Below, piece after piece: positions 30,522-39,216 of a stretch of 64,000 nt of DNA. The first letter of the stretch is position 1. Each line of letters begins with the position of its first letter. The position numbers were made by a program, and so were the translations under genes. The notes beneath the pieces are model-generated. The model ran no database searches. It saw only the letters and a program-made list of their open reading frames with translations, and was not told where the DNA came from. This stretch comes from Brevundimonas fluminis (lineage in GTDB: Bacteria; Pseudomonadota; Alphaproteobacteria; Caulobacterales; Caulobacteraceae). Where the stretch lies: NCBI RefSeq assembly GCF_003934285.1, contig NZ_RQWJ01000002.1:124001-188000 (forward strand), given 5' to 3'.

Positions 30522-31795
30522 GCGGCCGCGGACTGTCGGCGCAGCGCCGCGCCCGCATTGATCGCCATGACGGCGGCCGGGATGGTGAGCATGGCCCCCA
30601 CGAGGAACGGCCAGTCGTGGCCGAGGCCGGAGAACAGGGCCCCCGCCACGATCGGACCGATGATCCGCGCGATCGAACCCGCCGCCATGTTCAGCCCCAG
30701 CATGGCGCCCTGCCGGTCGGGCGCGGTCGAGCGGCTGATGACGGCCGAGATGTTGGGCATGGCCAGCGACATCCCGCAGGCTCCGATGACCATGCAGAGG
30801 GGAACGATCCATCCCTGCACCACCGGCAGGACGAAGAGGCCGAGATCGATCCTGAGCGAAGGAAACCACGCAGGCGGGGCGATCACCTGAAGGATCAGCG
30901 AAATGCCGAACATCAGCATGCCCGCGGCCAGCACCCGCGTCTCGCCGAAGCGGCGTGCCAGCCGGCCGGTGAAGATGCCCTGGTTGAGGGCCGAGACGAT
31001 CCCCACCACCATGAAGCTGAGGCCCACCTCGCGCGCGCCCCAGGCGTAGCGGTCCTCGGCCCAGATGCCGAAGACGCTCTCCATCGCCGAAAAGCCGGCC
31101 ATGTAGATCAGGGTCACGGTCAGAACGCGGGAGATCACCGGATTGTCGCGCGCGTCGCGCAGCCCCGACAGGAAGGCCGGGCGCGGCGCGGCGGGATCGA
31201 CCTTCGCGCGGCTTTCCTTCAGGAACAGCACCACGCCGACCGCCGCCAGCGCCGCCATGCCCGAGGCCACGAAGATCGGCAGCTGGAATCCGACGTGACC
31301 CAGCTGCGGCTGGGTCAGGACGCCGCCGAGGCCCGGCCCCACGATGAAGCCCATGCCGAAGGCCGCGCCGATCAGGCCCATGCGGCCGGCCCGCTGCGCC
31401 GGCGGCGTCACGTCGGCGACGTATCCCTGCACCGTCGAGATGTTGCCGGCCCCGAAGCCCGTGAACAGGCGGATGAAGACGGCGATCCAGATGTTCGGCG
31501 CGAAGGCCAGCGCCAGATAGCCCACGGCGTTGGCGATCAGGGTGATCAGCAGAACCGGCTTGCGCCCGATCCGGTCCGAAAGCCGGCCCCAGAAGGGCTC
31601 GGCGAAGAACTGGCCCAGCGAATAGGCCGAGAACATCAGGGTGATCTGCCACGCCGACGCGTCCAGGCTGCGCGCGAAGAAGGGCAGCAGCGGCACGACC
31701 AGGCCGAAACCGACCAGATTGATGAAGACGGTGGCGAACAGCACGGCCAGAGCCGGGGTCTTCACTGGAGGCGACGGCGCGTCGGCGGTGATCAT
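30518..31795 (-). CDS. MFS transporter, TetA/drug-efflux type
   Basis: A 425-residue major facilitator with twelve predicted membrane segments. The loop 2-3 signature is [14 protein letters not shown] and the motif C-like region [16 protein letters not shown] indicates an antiporter. It resembles TetA-type efflux pumps, but the substrate cannot be told. ATG at 31795 ([10 protein letters not shown]). It lies between prfA and yihY on the minus strand, with a 32-base gap to yihY, which could be co-transcribed with it. Confidence 0.88.
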   Translation of the reverse strand: MITADAPSPPVKTPALAVLFATVFINLVGFGLVVPLLPFFARSLDASAWQITLMFSAYSLGQFFAEPFWGRLSDRIGRKPVLLITLIANAVGYLALAFAPNIWIAVFIRLFTGFGAGNISTVQGYVADVTPPAQRAGRMGLIGAAFGMGFIVGPGLGGVLTQPQLGHVGFQLPIFVASGMAALAAVGVVLFLKESRAKVDPAAPRPAFLSGLRDARDNPVISRVLTVTLIYMAGFSAMESVFGIWAEDRYAWGAREVGLSFMVVGIVSALNQGIFTGRLARRFGETRVLAAGMLMFGISLILQVIAPPAWFPSLRIDLGLFVLPVVQGWIVPLCMVIGACGMSLAMPNISAVISRSTAPDRQGAMLGLNMAAGSIARIIGPIVAGALFSGLGHDWPFLVGAMLTIPAAVMAINAGAALRRQSAAA

Positions 31796-31827
31796 CCGGC
31801 AACGCTTAGAGAAAGCGACGGCGGCGT

Positions 31828-33060
31828 CTAGCGTCTTCCGATCCGCCGCTTCAGCAACCGGTCCGACAGGGCTTCGGCGTGCTTCAGGGTGAAGGCCAGG
31901 GCGGCGGGGTTGCCGCGTCGAGGTCCGATCGTGTCCGCCACCACCGCACCTCGATCGCCGATGGCCCGGGCCGGGCCGGTGGTCGTGTCCACGGCGGTCT
32001 GGTGTTCGATCTCGGCGTTCAGTTCGGCCCCCATCAGGATGATCTGCACCGTCAGCCAGGTCCACAGCAGGAAACCCATCATCGCCGCCAGCGGGCCGTA
32101 GGAGGCGGTGCGCACGAAGTTGGTCAGGAACCAGCTGAAGCCGAACGACAGGACGAGGCTGAGCAGGGCGGCGGCGATCGCGCCGGGCGTCAGCCACCGC
32201 CAGCGGGCCCGGGCCCGGCACGGTCCCATGCGATAGATCAGGGTCAGGACGCCGACGTAGACGGCCAGCAGGAGCGGCCACCGCAGGGGCGCCAGGTGGG
32301 CCCATTCGTCGAGCAGTTCCAGCGGTCCCAGAACCACCGGCGTGGCCACGACGAGAGCTGCGGAGAGCAGAACCGCGGCCAGTCCGACGACGGTGAAGGC
32401 CATGCATTGCAGGTTGTACCTGACGATGTTGCGCTTCTCGACCTCGTGATACGCCACGTTCAGACCGTAGAAGAGCACCTTGACCGCCCCGTTCGCGGTC
32501 CACAGCGACAGGGCCAGGGTCCAGACCAGGGTGAAGGTCAGCTGCGTGTTCGAATTGGCGGCCAGCCTGTCCATCTCGCCGGACAGGAACTCCGCCACTC
32601 CAGGCGGGAGCACGGAATAGAGATAGTAGAGGCGTGAGGCGGCGTCGGCGGGATCGGCGAACAGGCCGTAGATCGTGACGATCACGGCCAGCGTCGGAAA
32701 CAGCGACAGCATGACGAAGAAGGTCACGCCGCCGGCCACGAAGCCCACGCGGTCGCCGAAGTAGGACGCGCCCCAGCGCCAGAAGATGTCGGTCCACCCC
32801 TTGCGCGGGATGCGCTCCGGCCGGTCCGCCAGGCGACCCCGGCCGGGCTCCCTGTCCTCGAAATCCTGCGGTTGCGGCGGGCCCAGCTCCGGCGGATCGG
32901 GTCGGAAGACCCGCAGGTCCATGCCGAACTTGTGGCCCCGCGTGTAGAGCAGATGGGCCGCCCCCGCGCCGGCGGCGAGGCCGCCGAAGGCGGCCCCGAG
33001 CCACAAAAGCGGCGAGGCGCGACGGGATTTGGGTCGTTTCGACGGGCGTGGGCCGGACAT
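31828..33060 (-). CDS. YihY/virulence factor BrkB family membrane protein
   Basis: Integral membrane protein of 410 residues. Six hydrophobic segments lie about residues 100-345 (core motif SYFGDRVGFVAGGVTFFVMLS), the YihY/BrkB hallmark. An N-terminal extension of about 85 residues has one more hydrophobic segment and a charged, proline-rich stretch; the C-terminus is basic. Once mis-assigned as RNase BN; the true role is unknown. ATG at 33060, divergent from prmC. Confidence 0.9.
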   Translation of the reverse strand: MSGPRPSKRPKSRRASPLLWLGAAFGGLAAGAGAAHLLYTRGHKFGMDLRVFRPDPPELGPPQPQDFEDREPGRGRLADRPERIPRKGWTDIFWRWGASYFGDRVGFVAGGVTFFVMLSLFPTLAVIVTIYGLFADPADAASRLYYLYSVLPPGVAEFLSGEMDRLAANSNTQLTFTLVWTLALSLWTANGAVKVLFYGLNVAYHEVEKRNIVRYNLQCMAFTVVGLAAVLLSAALVVATPVVLGPLELLDEWAHLAPLRWPLLLAVYVGVLTLIYRMGPCRARARWRWLTPGAIAAALLSLVLSFGFSWFLTNFVRTASYGPLAAMMGFLLWTWLTVQIILMGAELNAEIEHQTAVDTTTGPARAIGDRGAVVADTIGPRRGNPAALAFTLKHAEALSDRLLKRRIGRR

Positions 33061-33136
33061 GAAGACGCCAACGGTGAAGCTGGCGACCCCGTTCCTTCAC
33101 TTTTCTTGCGCGGGCGGAGCGCCTATCTCGGCGCCC

Positions 33137-34018
33137 ATGTCCGAAGCGCCCACACTGCTGACCGCCTGGAAGTCCGCCCAGGCCCGCCTGAAGGAGGGCC
33201 GGATCGACAGCCCCTCGATCGACGCCCGCCTGTTGCTCGAAGCGGCGACCGGCGCCACGCGCACCGACATCCTCACCGACCCCTATCGAGCCGTGACGGC
33301 CGAACAGCTCTCGACCCTCGACGGCTTCGTCGACCGGCGGCTGCGGCGCGAGCCGACCTCCCGCATCCTCGGCCGCAAGGGGTTCTGGAAGATCCTGCTG
33401 AACGTCACCCCCGACGTGCTCAGCCCGCGTCCGGACACCGAGGCCCTTCTCGACGTCGTCCTGCCGGCCTTCCCGGAGGGCAAGGCGTTTCGGATGATCG
33501 ATCTGGGCACGGGCTCCGGCGCCATCCTGCTGGCCGTGCTGGCCGAGCGCCCGGCCGCGACCGGACTGGGCACCGACGTGTCGGCCGAGGCGCTGGCCGT
33601 GGCGCGGGAAAACGCGGCCAACCTCGGGCTGGAGGGCCGCGCCGCCTTCCTGCGCACCGACTGGACCGCCGGTCTGGACGACGCCTCGTTCGATCTCGTG
33701 GTGTCCAACCCGCCCTACATCGCCTCGGCCGAGATCGAGACGCTGGATCCCGAGGTCCGAGACCACGACCCGCGTCTGGCCCTCGACGGCGGCGAGGACG
33801 GGCTGGACGCCTATCGCGTTCTGGCTCCGGAAATCCGGCGGGTGTTGAAGCCGGGCGGCGTCTTCGCAGTCGAGATCGGCTGGACCCAGGGCGAGGCGGT
33901 CAAGGCCCTGTTCGAGGCGGCCGGCTTCGAGGACGTGAAGATCACCCTCGATCTGGCGAACCGCGCGCGGGTGGTGACCAACGGCCCGGACCCGCGTGCG
34001 GCGCCCGTCAGTCTCTAG
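33137..34018 (+). CDS. prmC: Peptide chain release factor N5-glutamine methyltransferase
   Basis: Methylates the GGQ glutamine of release factors with SAM, boosting termination. It has 293 residues: a helical N-terminal domain (LLTAWKSAQARLKEG) then a methyltransferase domain with IDLGTGSGAI and the substrate-binding NPPY motif (VVSNPPYIAS). I chose the ATG at 33137; an in-frame ATG at 33059 reads into non-conserved leader. The target prfA is 2.6 kb upstream. Confidence 0.95.
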   Translation: MSEAPTLLTAWKSAQARLKEGRIDSPSIDARLLLEAATGATRTDILTDPYRAVTAEQLSTLDGFVDRRLRREPTSRILGRKGFWKILLNVTPDVLSPRPDTEALLDVVLPAFPEGKAFRMIDLGTGSGAILLAVLAERPAATGLGTDVSAEALAVARENAANLGLEGRAAFLRTDWTAGLDDASFDLVVSNPPYIASAEIETLDPEVRDHDPRLALDGGEDGLDAYRVLAPEIRRVLKPGGVFAVEIGWTQGEAVKALFEAAGFEDVKITLDLANRARVVTNGPDPRAAPVSL

Positions 34019-34255
34019 AACGGTCCCCCTTCCCAAGCGGGGCCCGGCGCGCTAAGTCTGCCCCGTCTCCCACCCAATCGCACCTTCCCGGGCCGGTTCG
34101 CCCGGCGACGCGCGAGCGGTCGAAGCGCCGATGCGCCGGGGCGACGCGCCTTTTTCCGCAACATCGACGACGGGTTCCGCCCGAAGCGAACGGAAAGACC
34201 ACCCGGCGACCGGACGAGCCCAGGGCTCGCGGCGCCCCCAGGACGGTAAGCCTGC

Positions 34256-35113
34256 ATGAGAGATTTCAAGGGCATGAAGCGTCAGCGCGGACGCAACCGC
34301 AAGGCCGGCGGCGGCGGCGGCGCGAACAGCGCCAACCCGAACCGCTCGTGGGATTCGCAGGGCCCTGAGAACATCAAGGTCCGCGGCAACGCCCAGACGG
34401 TCTATGAGCGCTACATGCAGCTGGCGCGCGACGCCTCGTCGGCCGGCGACCGGGTTCTGGCTGAGAACTATCTGCAGCACGCCGAGCACTATTTCCGCGT
34501 CCTTCGGGCGCTTCAGCCCCAGCGTCCGGCCAGCGAGATCGCCCAGCGCGAGATGGCGGGTCAGGGTTTCGACATCGACTTCGAGGACGAATCCGGCGCT
34601 CAGGCGGCCGCTTTCCTCGCCGCCCAGCAGGCCGCCGACCGCGCGGCCGAAGAGGAGCGCCGTCGCGAGCAGCAGCGCAGCGAGCAGCGGCAGGACCGCG
34701 ACCGTCCCGAGCGTCAGGATCGCGAGCGTCAGGATCGCGGCGAGCGCGACGGCGAGGACGGCGAGGCCCGGGCCGAGGGCGAGGGCGGCGGTCGCCGCGA
34801 AACCCGCCGGGAACGCTGGGAGCGCCGCCAGCAGGAGCGCCAGCGCCGTTTCGCCGAGGAACGCGGAGAGTCCGTCGCCGCCGAGGCTCCGTCGGACGCG
34901 GGCGAAGACCGTCCCACCGAGCCGGCCCCGGTCGCCGGGACCGTGCCCGACGACGAGGCGGAGACGGGAGCCCTGCCCGGCTTTCTGACGCGCCGCACCC
35001 CGTCCCGGGCGGCCGTCGAGACGGCGTCCGGGTCCGACGAGGTCGCCGCCCAGGCTCCGGCCCCGAAGAAGCGCGCCCCGCGCCGCAAGGCCGAAGTCGC
35101 CTCCGACCAGTAG
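34256..35113 (+). CDS. DUF4167 family protein
   Basis: Conserved alphaproteobacterial protein of 285 residues that typically follows prmC. The N-terminal basic stretch (MKRQRGRNRK plus a glycine run) and the conserved block NIKVRGNAQTVYERYMQLAR, then AENYLQHAEHYFR, define DUF4167. From about residue 125 the protein is an E/R/D/Q-rich, probably disordered region, then proline/alanine-rich. The basic ends suggest nucleic-acid binding, which is unproven. The 237 bases upstream hold no gene and presumably its promoter. Confidence 0.9.
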   Translation: MRDFKGMKRQRGRNRKAGGGGGANSANPNRSWDSQGPENIKVRGNAQTVYERYMQLARDASSAGDRVLAENYLQHAEHYFRVLRALQPQRPASEIAQREMAGQGFDIDFEDESGAQAAAFLAAQQAADRAAEEERRREQQRSEQRQDRDRPERQDRERQDRGERDGEDGEARAEGEGGGRRETRRERWERRQQERQRRFAEERGESVAAEAPSDAGEDRPTEPAPVAGTVPDDEAETGALPGFLTRRTPSRAAVETASGSDEVAAQAPAPKKRAPRRKAEVASDQ

Positions 35114-35199
35114 TCGAACCGCCGTCAGGCTGCGGCGTTCGACCCTTGACGGGGCCGGGCGCACGCTTTCTCGTCGCATCGTCGTCGAGGAGTTTCCGC

Positions 35200-35859
35200 A
35201 TGCGCGTCGCCGTCCCCCTTCTGTGCCTGGCCCTGCTGACCTCGGCTTGCGCGTCGGCCGGCGGGACGGCCGGTCCGGGCACGCCGCCCCCGCCCCCGCC
35301 CCCGCCGGGAAGCGGCGGCGTCCTTACCGACTGGCGCGGACCGATCACGGCGGGCGACCGCGACCGTCTGAACCGGCTGGACCGGGCCTGGTCGCAGGCC
35401 CTGACCGAGGCGCGCCGCGACGAGGGTTCGGGCGACCTGGCCTCGGTCGGAAACCTGATCGATCCCGACGCGGCTCGACCGGGCGCCGAGCCGCCCGTGG
35501 GCGACTATCGCTGCCGCACGATCAAGCTGGGCAATCAGGGCGGTCGCGGAGGCCTGGGCTACGTGGTCTACGGCTGGTTCGATTGCCGGATCGAGCGGAC
35601 GGCGAACGGCCTGCGCTTCTCCAAGCTGACGGGATCCCAGCGCCAGACGGGCCTCCTGTTCCCGGAGTCCGCCGAGCGGATGATCTTCCTCGGCGGCCTG
35701 GCTCTGAGCACCGAACCGAACGCCAGCTCCTACGGGCAAAATCCGGAGCGCGACATCGTCGGGGTCTGGGAACGGTTCGCGGACCGCCGCTGGCGGCTGG
35801 TGATGCCCTATCCGGTCTATGAATCGACGCTGGACCTGCTGGAGGTCGTCCCGCGCTGA
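35200..35859 (+). CDS. DUF4893-like lipoprotein
   Basis: A 219-residue lipoprotein: signal with lipobox LTSAC (C17), a poly-proline linker (about 27-36), then a globular domain beginning LTDWRGPITAGDRDRLNRLD. The body has GDYRCRTIKLGNQG and GWFDCRIE, two cysteines that may pair. This matches the DUF4893 pattern as I know it; function unknown. GAGGAG at 35187-35192 supports the ATG at 35200. Probably anchored in the outer membrane facing the periplasm. Confidence 0.82.
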   Translation: MRVAVPLLCLALLTSACASAGGTAGPGTPPPPPPPPGSGGVLTDWRGPITAGDRDRLNRLDRAWSQALTEARRDEGSGDLASVGNLIDPDAARPGAEPPVGDYRCRTIKLGNQGGRGGLGYVVYGWFDCRIERTANGLRFSKLTGSQRQTGLLFPESAERMIFLGGLALSTEPNASSYGQNPERDIVGVWERFADRRWRLVMPYPVYESTLDLLEVVPR

Positions 35860-35915
35860 GTTGACTTCCTTCGCCCCGGCTGATCGCCTTGCGGTTCGCA
35901 GCCACGGAGGATGAG

Positions 35916-36335
35916 ATGCGCGGAATCGGGTCGATGCTGGTGCTGGCCGGGCTGGCGCTGGCGGTGGTCGTCGGCGTCCTGCTGGGCCTGCCGACCTATA
36001 ACGTCTACCGCAAGCAGATGGCCGGCAAGGCGGCCTATGAGCAGGCGGTGCAGGACCGTCGCATCCGCGTGCTGGAGGCGCAGGCGGCGCTGGATTCGGC
36101 GCGGCTGACGGCGCAGGCGGAAGTCGAGCGGGCGCGCGGAACGAACGAGGCGAACCGCATCATGGCCCAGAGCCTGGGCGGGCCGGAGAACTATCTCCGC
36201 TGGGCCTACATCGACATGCTGAGGGAGACGGCGGACCAGCAGGACCGCCAGATCATCTACATCCCCACCGAGGCGGGCATGCCGATCCTCGAGGCGGGCC
36301 AGCGAGGGTCGCGACCCGCGACCGGCGGGAATTGA
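35916..36335 (+). CDS. Small signal-anchored coiled-coil protein, unknown function
   Basis: A 139-residue protein: one hydrophobic segment (about 5-25), a charged, probably coiled-coil stretch (about 30-85, RIRVLEAQAALDSARLTAQA), then a short C-terminal part (RWAYIDMLRET, then QIIYIPTEAGMPILEAG). The tail recalls the end of SPFH/prohibitin-like proteins, but there is no SPFH domain. GGAGG at 35906-35910 precedes the ATG. Not recognised as a named family. Confidence 0.75.
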   Translation: MRGIGSMLVLAGLALAVVVGVLLGLPTYNVYRKQMAGKAAYEQAVQDRRIRVLEAQAALDSARLTAQAEVERARGTNEANRIMAQSLGGPENYLRWAYIDMLRETADQQDRQIIYIPTEAGMPILEAGQRGSRPATGGN

Positions 36336-36362
36336 TCCGCGCCGGCCGCCGGGCCGGACCAA

Positions 36363-37754
36363 TCAATAGCGGTAGTGGTCCGGCTTGAAGGGGCCTTCGG
36401 CCGGGACCGAGATGTAGTCGGCCTGTTCCTTCGTCAGCTTCGTCAGCTTCGCGCCCAGCTTCTCGAGGTGGAGCATGGCCACCTTCTCGTCGAGGTGCTT
36501 GGGCAGGACATACACCTGGTTCCGATACTTCGACTTGTTGGTCCACAGCTCGATCTGGGCCAGCGTCTGGTTGGTGAAGGACGCCGACATGACGAAGGAC
36601 GGGTGGCCCGTGGCGTTGCCCAGATTCACCAGACGGCCTTGGGAGAGCAGGATGATCTTGTTGCCGCCCGGGAACTCGATGTGGTCGACCTGGGGCTTGA
36701 TCTCATCCCACTTGAAGTTGCGCAGCCCCGCGACCTGGATCTCGGAGTCGAAGTGGCCGATGTTGCAGACGATCGCGTTGTTCTTCATCCGCCGCATGTG
36801 ATCGACGGTGATGACGTCCTTGTTGCCCGTGGCGGTGACGAAGATGTCGGCCTTGTCCGCCACGTCGTCCAGCGTCTGGACGTCATAGCCTTCCATCGCG
36901 GCCTGCAGGGCGCAGATGGGATCGATCTCGGTGACGATCACGCGGGCGCCGCCCTGACGCAGCGAGGCGGCCGAGCCCTTGCCCACGTCGCCGTAGCCGC
37001 AGACCACCGCGACCTTGCCCGACAGCATGACGTCGGTGCCGCGACGGATGGCGTCGACCAGGCTCTCGCGGCAGCCGTACAGGTTGTCGAACTTGGACTT
37101 GGTGACGCTGTCGTTGACGTTGATCGCGGGGAAGGGCAGCTCGCCGCGCTCGGCCATCTGGTACAGGCGGTGCACGCCCGTGGTCGTCTCTTCCGACACG
37201 CCGCCGATGGCGTCGCGGATGGCTGAATAGAAGCCGGGCTTTTCGGCCAGGTAGCGCTTCATGACCTTGTAGAGGGCCTCTTCCTCTTCATTGGTCGGAC
37301 TGTTCAGGACCGACGGGTCCTTTTCGGCCTTGGGGCCCAGAACGCACAGCAGGGTCGCGTCGCCGCCGTCGTCCAGGATCAGGTTCGGATAGCCGCCGTC
37401 GGCCCATTCGAAGATCTTGTGGGCGTACTCCCAGTACTCCTCCAGCGTCTCGCCCTTGGTCGCGAAGACCGGCGTGCCGTTCGCGGCGATGGCGGCGGCG
37501 GCGTGGTCCTGGGTCGAGAAGATGTTGCACGACGCCCAGCGAACCTCGGCGCCCAGCGCTTCCAGGGTCTGGATCAGCACGGCGGTCTGGATGGTCATGT
37601 GCAGGCTGCCGGCGATGCGGGCGCCCTTCAGCGGCTGGGCCGCGCCGTACTCCGCGCGCAGCGCCATCAGGCCCGGCATCTCGGTCTCGGCGATGGCGAT
37701 CTCCTTGTTGCCGTAGGGGGCCAGGGAGATGTCGCGGACGATGTAGTCGGTCAT
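36363..37754 (-). CDS. ahcY: S-adenosylhomocysteine hydrolase (adenosylhomocysteinase)
   Basis: NAD-dependent enzyme that splits S-adenosylhomocysteine to adenosine and homocysteine, recycling the product of every SAM-dependent methylation. It has 463 residues, full length. The NAD-binding motif is [10 protein letters not shown], the substrate region has [13 protein letters not shown], and the C-terminus ends FKPDHYRY, the family hallmark. ATG at 37754. A promoter candidate and a palindromic operator lie upstream (37787-37837). Confidence 0.97.
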   Translation of the reverse strand: MTDYIVRDISLAPYGNKEIAIAETEMPGLMALRAEYGAAQPLKGARIAGSLHMTIQTAVLIQTLEALGAEVRWASCNIFSTQDHAAAAIAANGTPVFATKGETLEEYWEYAHKIFEWADGGYPNLILDDGGDATLLCVLGPKAEKDPSVLNSPTNEEEEALYKVMKRYLAEKPGFYSAIRDAIGGVSEETTTGVHRLYQMAERGELPFPAINVNDSVTKSKFDNLYGCRESLVDAIRRGTDVMLSGKVAVVCGYGDVGKGSAASLRQGGARVIVTEIDPICALQAAMEGYDVQTLDDVADKADIFVTATGNKDVITVDHMRRMKNNAIVCNIGHFDSEIQVAGLRNFKWDEIKPQVDHIEFPGGNKIILLSQGRLVNLGNATGHPSFVMSASFTNQTLAQIELWTNKSKYRNQVYVLPKHLDEKVAMLHLEKLGAKLTKLTKEQADYISVPAEGPFKPDHYRY

Positions 37755-37786
37755 GGCTCTGCTTTCGCGAGGAGTGAGGTCGCGCG

Positions 37787-37815
37787 CCTATAGCCGCTCC
37801 CCGCCCTCGCGGCAA
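37787..37815 (-). promoter_or_regulatory. ahcY: Candidate sigma-70-type promoter of ahcY
   Basis: On the minus strand TTGCCG (37815-37810) and TATAGG (37792-37787) are separated by exactly 17 bases, placing transcription start near 37780, about 26 bases before the ahcY ATG. The CGCGAGG copy at 37766-37772 is complementary to 37805-37811, but the latter would not be in the transcript. Found by eye, not tested. Confidence 0.45.
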
Positions 37816-37821
37816 CATCGC

Positions 37822-37837
37822 ATAAGGATATCCTTAT
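37822..37837. promoter_or_regulatory. Perfect 16-bp palindrome upstream of ahcY, candidate SAM-cycle operator
   Basis: ATAAGGATATCCTTAT is its own reverse complement. It is strikingly AT-rich in this GC-rich DNA. It lies in the 142-base divergent gap, 67 bases from the ahcY start and just upstream of the candidate -35. ArsR-type regulators of the SAM cycle (SahR group) use AT-rich palindromes centred on GATATC-like cores in front of ahcY, metK and metE; assignment to that group is inference. Confidence 0.6.
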
Positions 37838-37896
37838 ATGATGCACTCGCCGTCGCCCTCCCGTCGTGCCATCGTCCAAAACGGGGAGGAACGGAC

Positions 37897-38799
37897 ATGA
37901 TCGCAGCAGACCGTCGGGGCGTCCTCGCGGGGCTGATCGGCATAGCCGCGACGGGGCCAGCCGTCGCGCAGGACGGCACGGATCGCGTGGGACGTTCCAC
38001 CGTGCCGGTCAGGCTCGACGGTCGCGATCTGATGTTCGCGCTCGACACCGCGGCGACGGCGTCGGTCGTGGCGTCGGATCTCGTCGGCCAGCTCGGGCTG
38101 ACGCCGGCCGGACGCACCATCATGCACACCGTCGTCGGGGCGGAACCCGTCGAGCTGGTGAGGGCGCCGTCCCTCGTGAGCGGCGCCCTGAGCCGTGAGG
38201 GCGTTCGGCTGGCGGTCGGCGCGCGCAGCGGGCTCATCGGACTGGACGGGCTGCTGGGCCTGGATCTTCTGGCCGGACAGAGAGTCGACCTGAGACTGCG
38301 CGGTCGGCGGGGCACGTCCATCGGCCGGCCCCGGATGGACGACGACACCTTCCTGCAAGCCGAGAGGCCGCGCGTCACCTTCACCCCGCCGCCAGCTCCG
38401 CCCGGCGCTCCGGCGAGAGGCCTGATCACCCTCGACATGATGGTCCGCGGGCGGCGGGCGAAAGGCGTCGTCGACACCGGCGCGGCGGTCAGTCTGATCA
38501 ACCCGGCGCTCGCCGAGGCGGCGCAGGCGCGGCCGTTGACCCTCGTCGACGCCTCCGCCGGACGCAGGGTGCAGTCGCCGACGGGCGCGTCGGCGGCCGC
38601 ACAGCCGATGTCGGTCAACTCGGTCCGCATGGGCGGCATGGTCATGGATCGCCTCGGCGTGCTGATGGGCGACTTCCACATCTTCCGTCACCTGGGCCTG
38701 GCCGAGGAGCCGGCCATGCTGATCGGCGTCGACGTCCTGGGGGTGTTCGGCCGCGTCATCATCGACCTCGACCGGGGCGAGCTCATCCTCGAGATCTGA
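37897..38799 (+). CDS. Exported retropepsin-like aspartic protease family protein with two lobes
   Basis: A 300-residue protein. The N-terminus (DRRGVLAGLIGIAATGPAVAQ) looks like a twin-arginine or Sec signal. Two aspartyl-protease-like lobes follow: the first has D50 in ALDTAATASVV, the second D193 in VVDTGAAVSLI, followed by MLIGVDVLG near the end. The first active-site triplet is DTA rather than DTG. GGGGAGGA at 37883-37890 supports the start. It is divergent from ahcY and might share the palindrome there. Substrate unknown. Confidence 0.78.
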   Translation: MIAADRRGVLAGLIGIAATGPAVAQDGTDRVGRSTVPVRLDGRDLMFALDTAATASVVASDLVGQLGLTPAGRTIMHTVVGAEPVELVRAPSLVSGALSREGVRLAVGARSGLIGLDGLLGLDLLAGQRVDLRLRGRRGTSIGRPRMDDDTFLQAERPRVTFTPPPAPPGAPARGLITLDMMVRGRRAKGVVDTGAAVSLINPALAEAAQARPLTLVDASAGRRVQSPTGASAAAQPMSVNSVRMGGMVMDRLGVLMGDFHIFRHLGLAEEPAMLIGVDVLGVFGRVIIDLDRGELILEI

Positions 38800-38841
38800 C
38801 GGCTTAACCCGACGTCAAGCGGGGTCGTGCAGTCTGGGCCG

Positions 38842-39210
38842 ATGGACAGACGCGCTCTTCTGGGACTCCCGCGTGACCTAGCCGGCGGCCGGGGAGGCGG
38901 CGGCCCGGCCACCTACGTCCGACTGTCGACCGTCACGGCCAACGCCCGGCGCGCGGGCGGAGGCAGCGGCGTCATGACGGTGGAGACCGGCGTCGACGTG
39001 CCCGACGCGGCCCTTCGCACACGAGCGACGCAGTCGGCTCCACGCCTGCGCGCCGCCTACAATGGCGTGGTGCAGAGGGCGGCTTCGGCCCTGTTGCCCG
39101 GCGCCCCGCCCGACGTGGACCGGCTGGCGCGGGAACTCCAGTCCGAGACCGACCGCATTCTCGGCCGCGCCGGCGCCCGCGTGCTGCTTGGAACGGTGAT
39201 GATCGTCTGA
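38842..39210 (+). CDS. Small putative Tat-pathway protein, unknown function
   Basis: A 122-residue protein starting MDRRALLG, a twin-arginine-like start but without a clear hydrophobic core, so export is doubtful. The remainder (YVRLSTVTANARRAGG, VMTVETGVDVPDAALR, then GRAGARVLLGTVMIV) resembles short alphaproteobacterial proteins annotated as Tat signal proteins. ATG at 38842; a GTG at 38827 is in frame. It follows the retropepsin-like gene by 42 bases. Confidence 0.7.
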   Translation: MDRRALLGLPRDLAGGRGGGGPATYVRLSTVTANARRAGGGSGVMTVETGVDVPDAALRTRATQSAPRLRAAYNGVVQRAASALLPGAPPDVDRLARELQSETDRILGRAGARVLLGTVMIV

Positions 39211-39216
39211 CGGCCC

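Noticed and set aside
30518..34036. A 1172-residue minus-strand frame apparently fusing the MFS protein to a long upstream protein
   Set aside because: The upstream portion runs antisense through yihY and prmC; only the segment from 31795 has transporter features.
37755..37821. SAH or SAM riboswitch upstream of ahcY
   Set aside because: The likely transcript leader is only about 26 bases and no aptamer consensus is recognisable.
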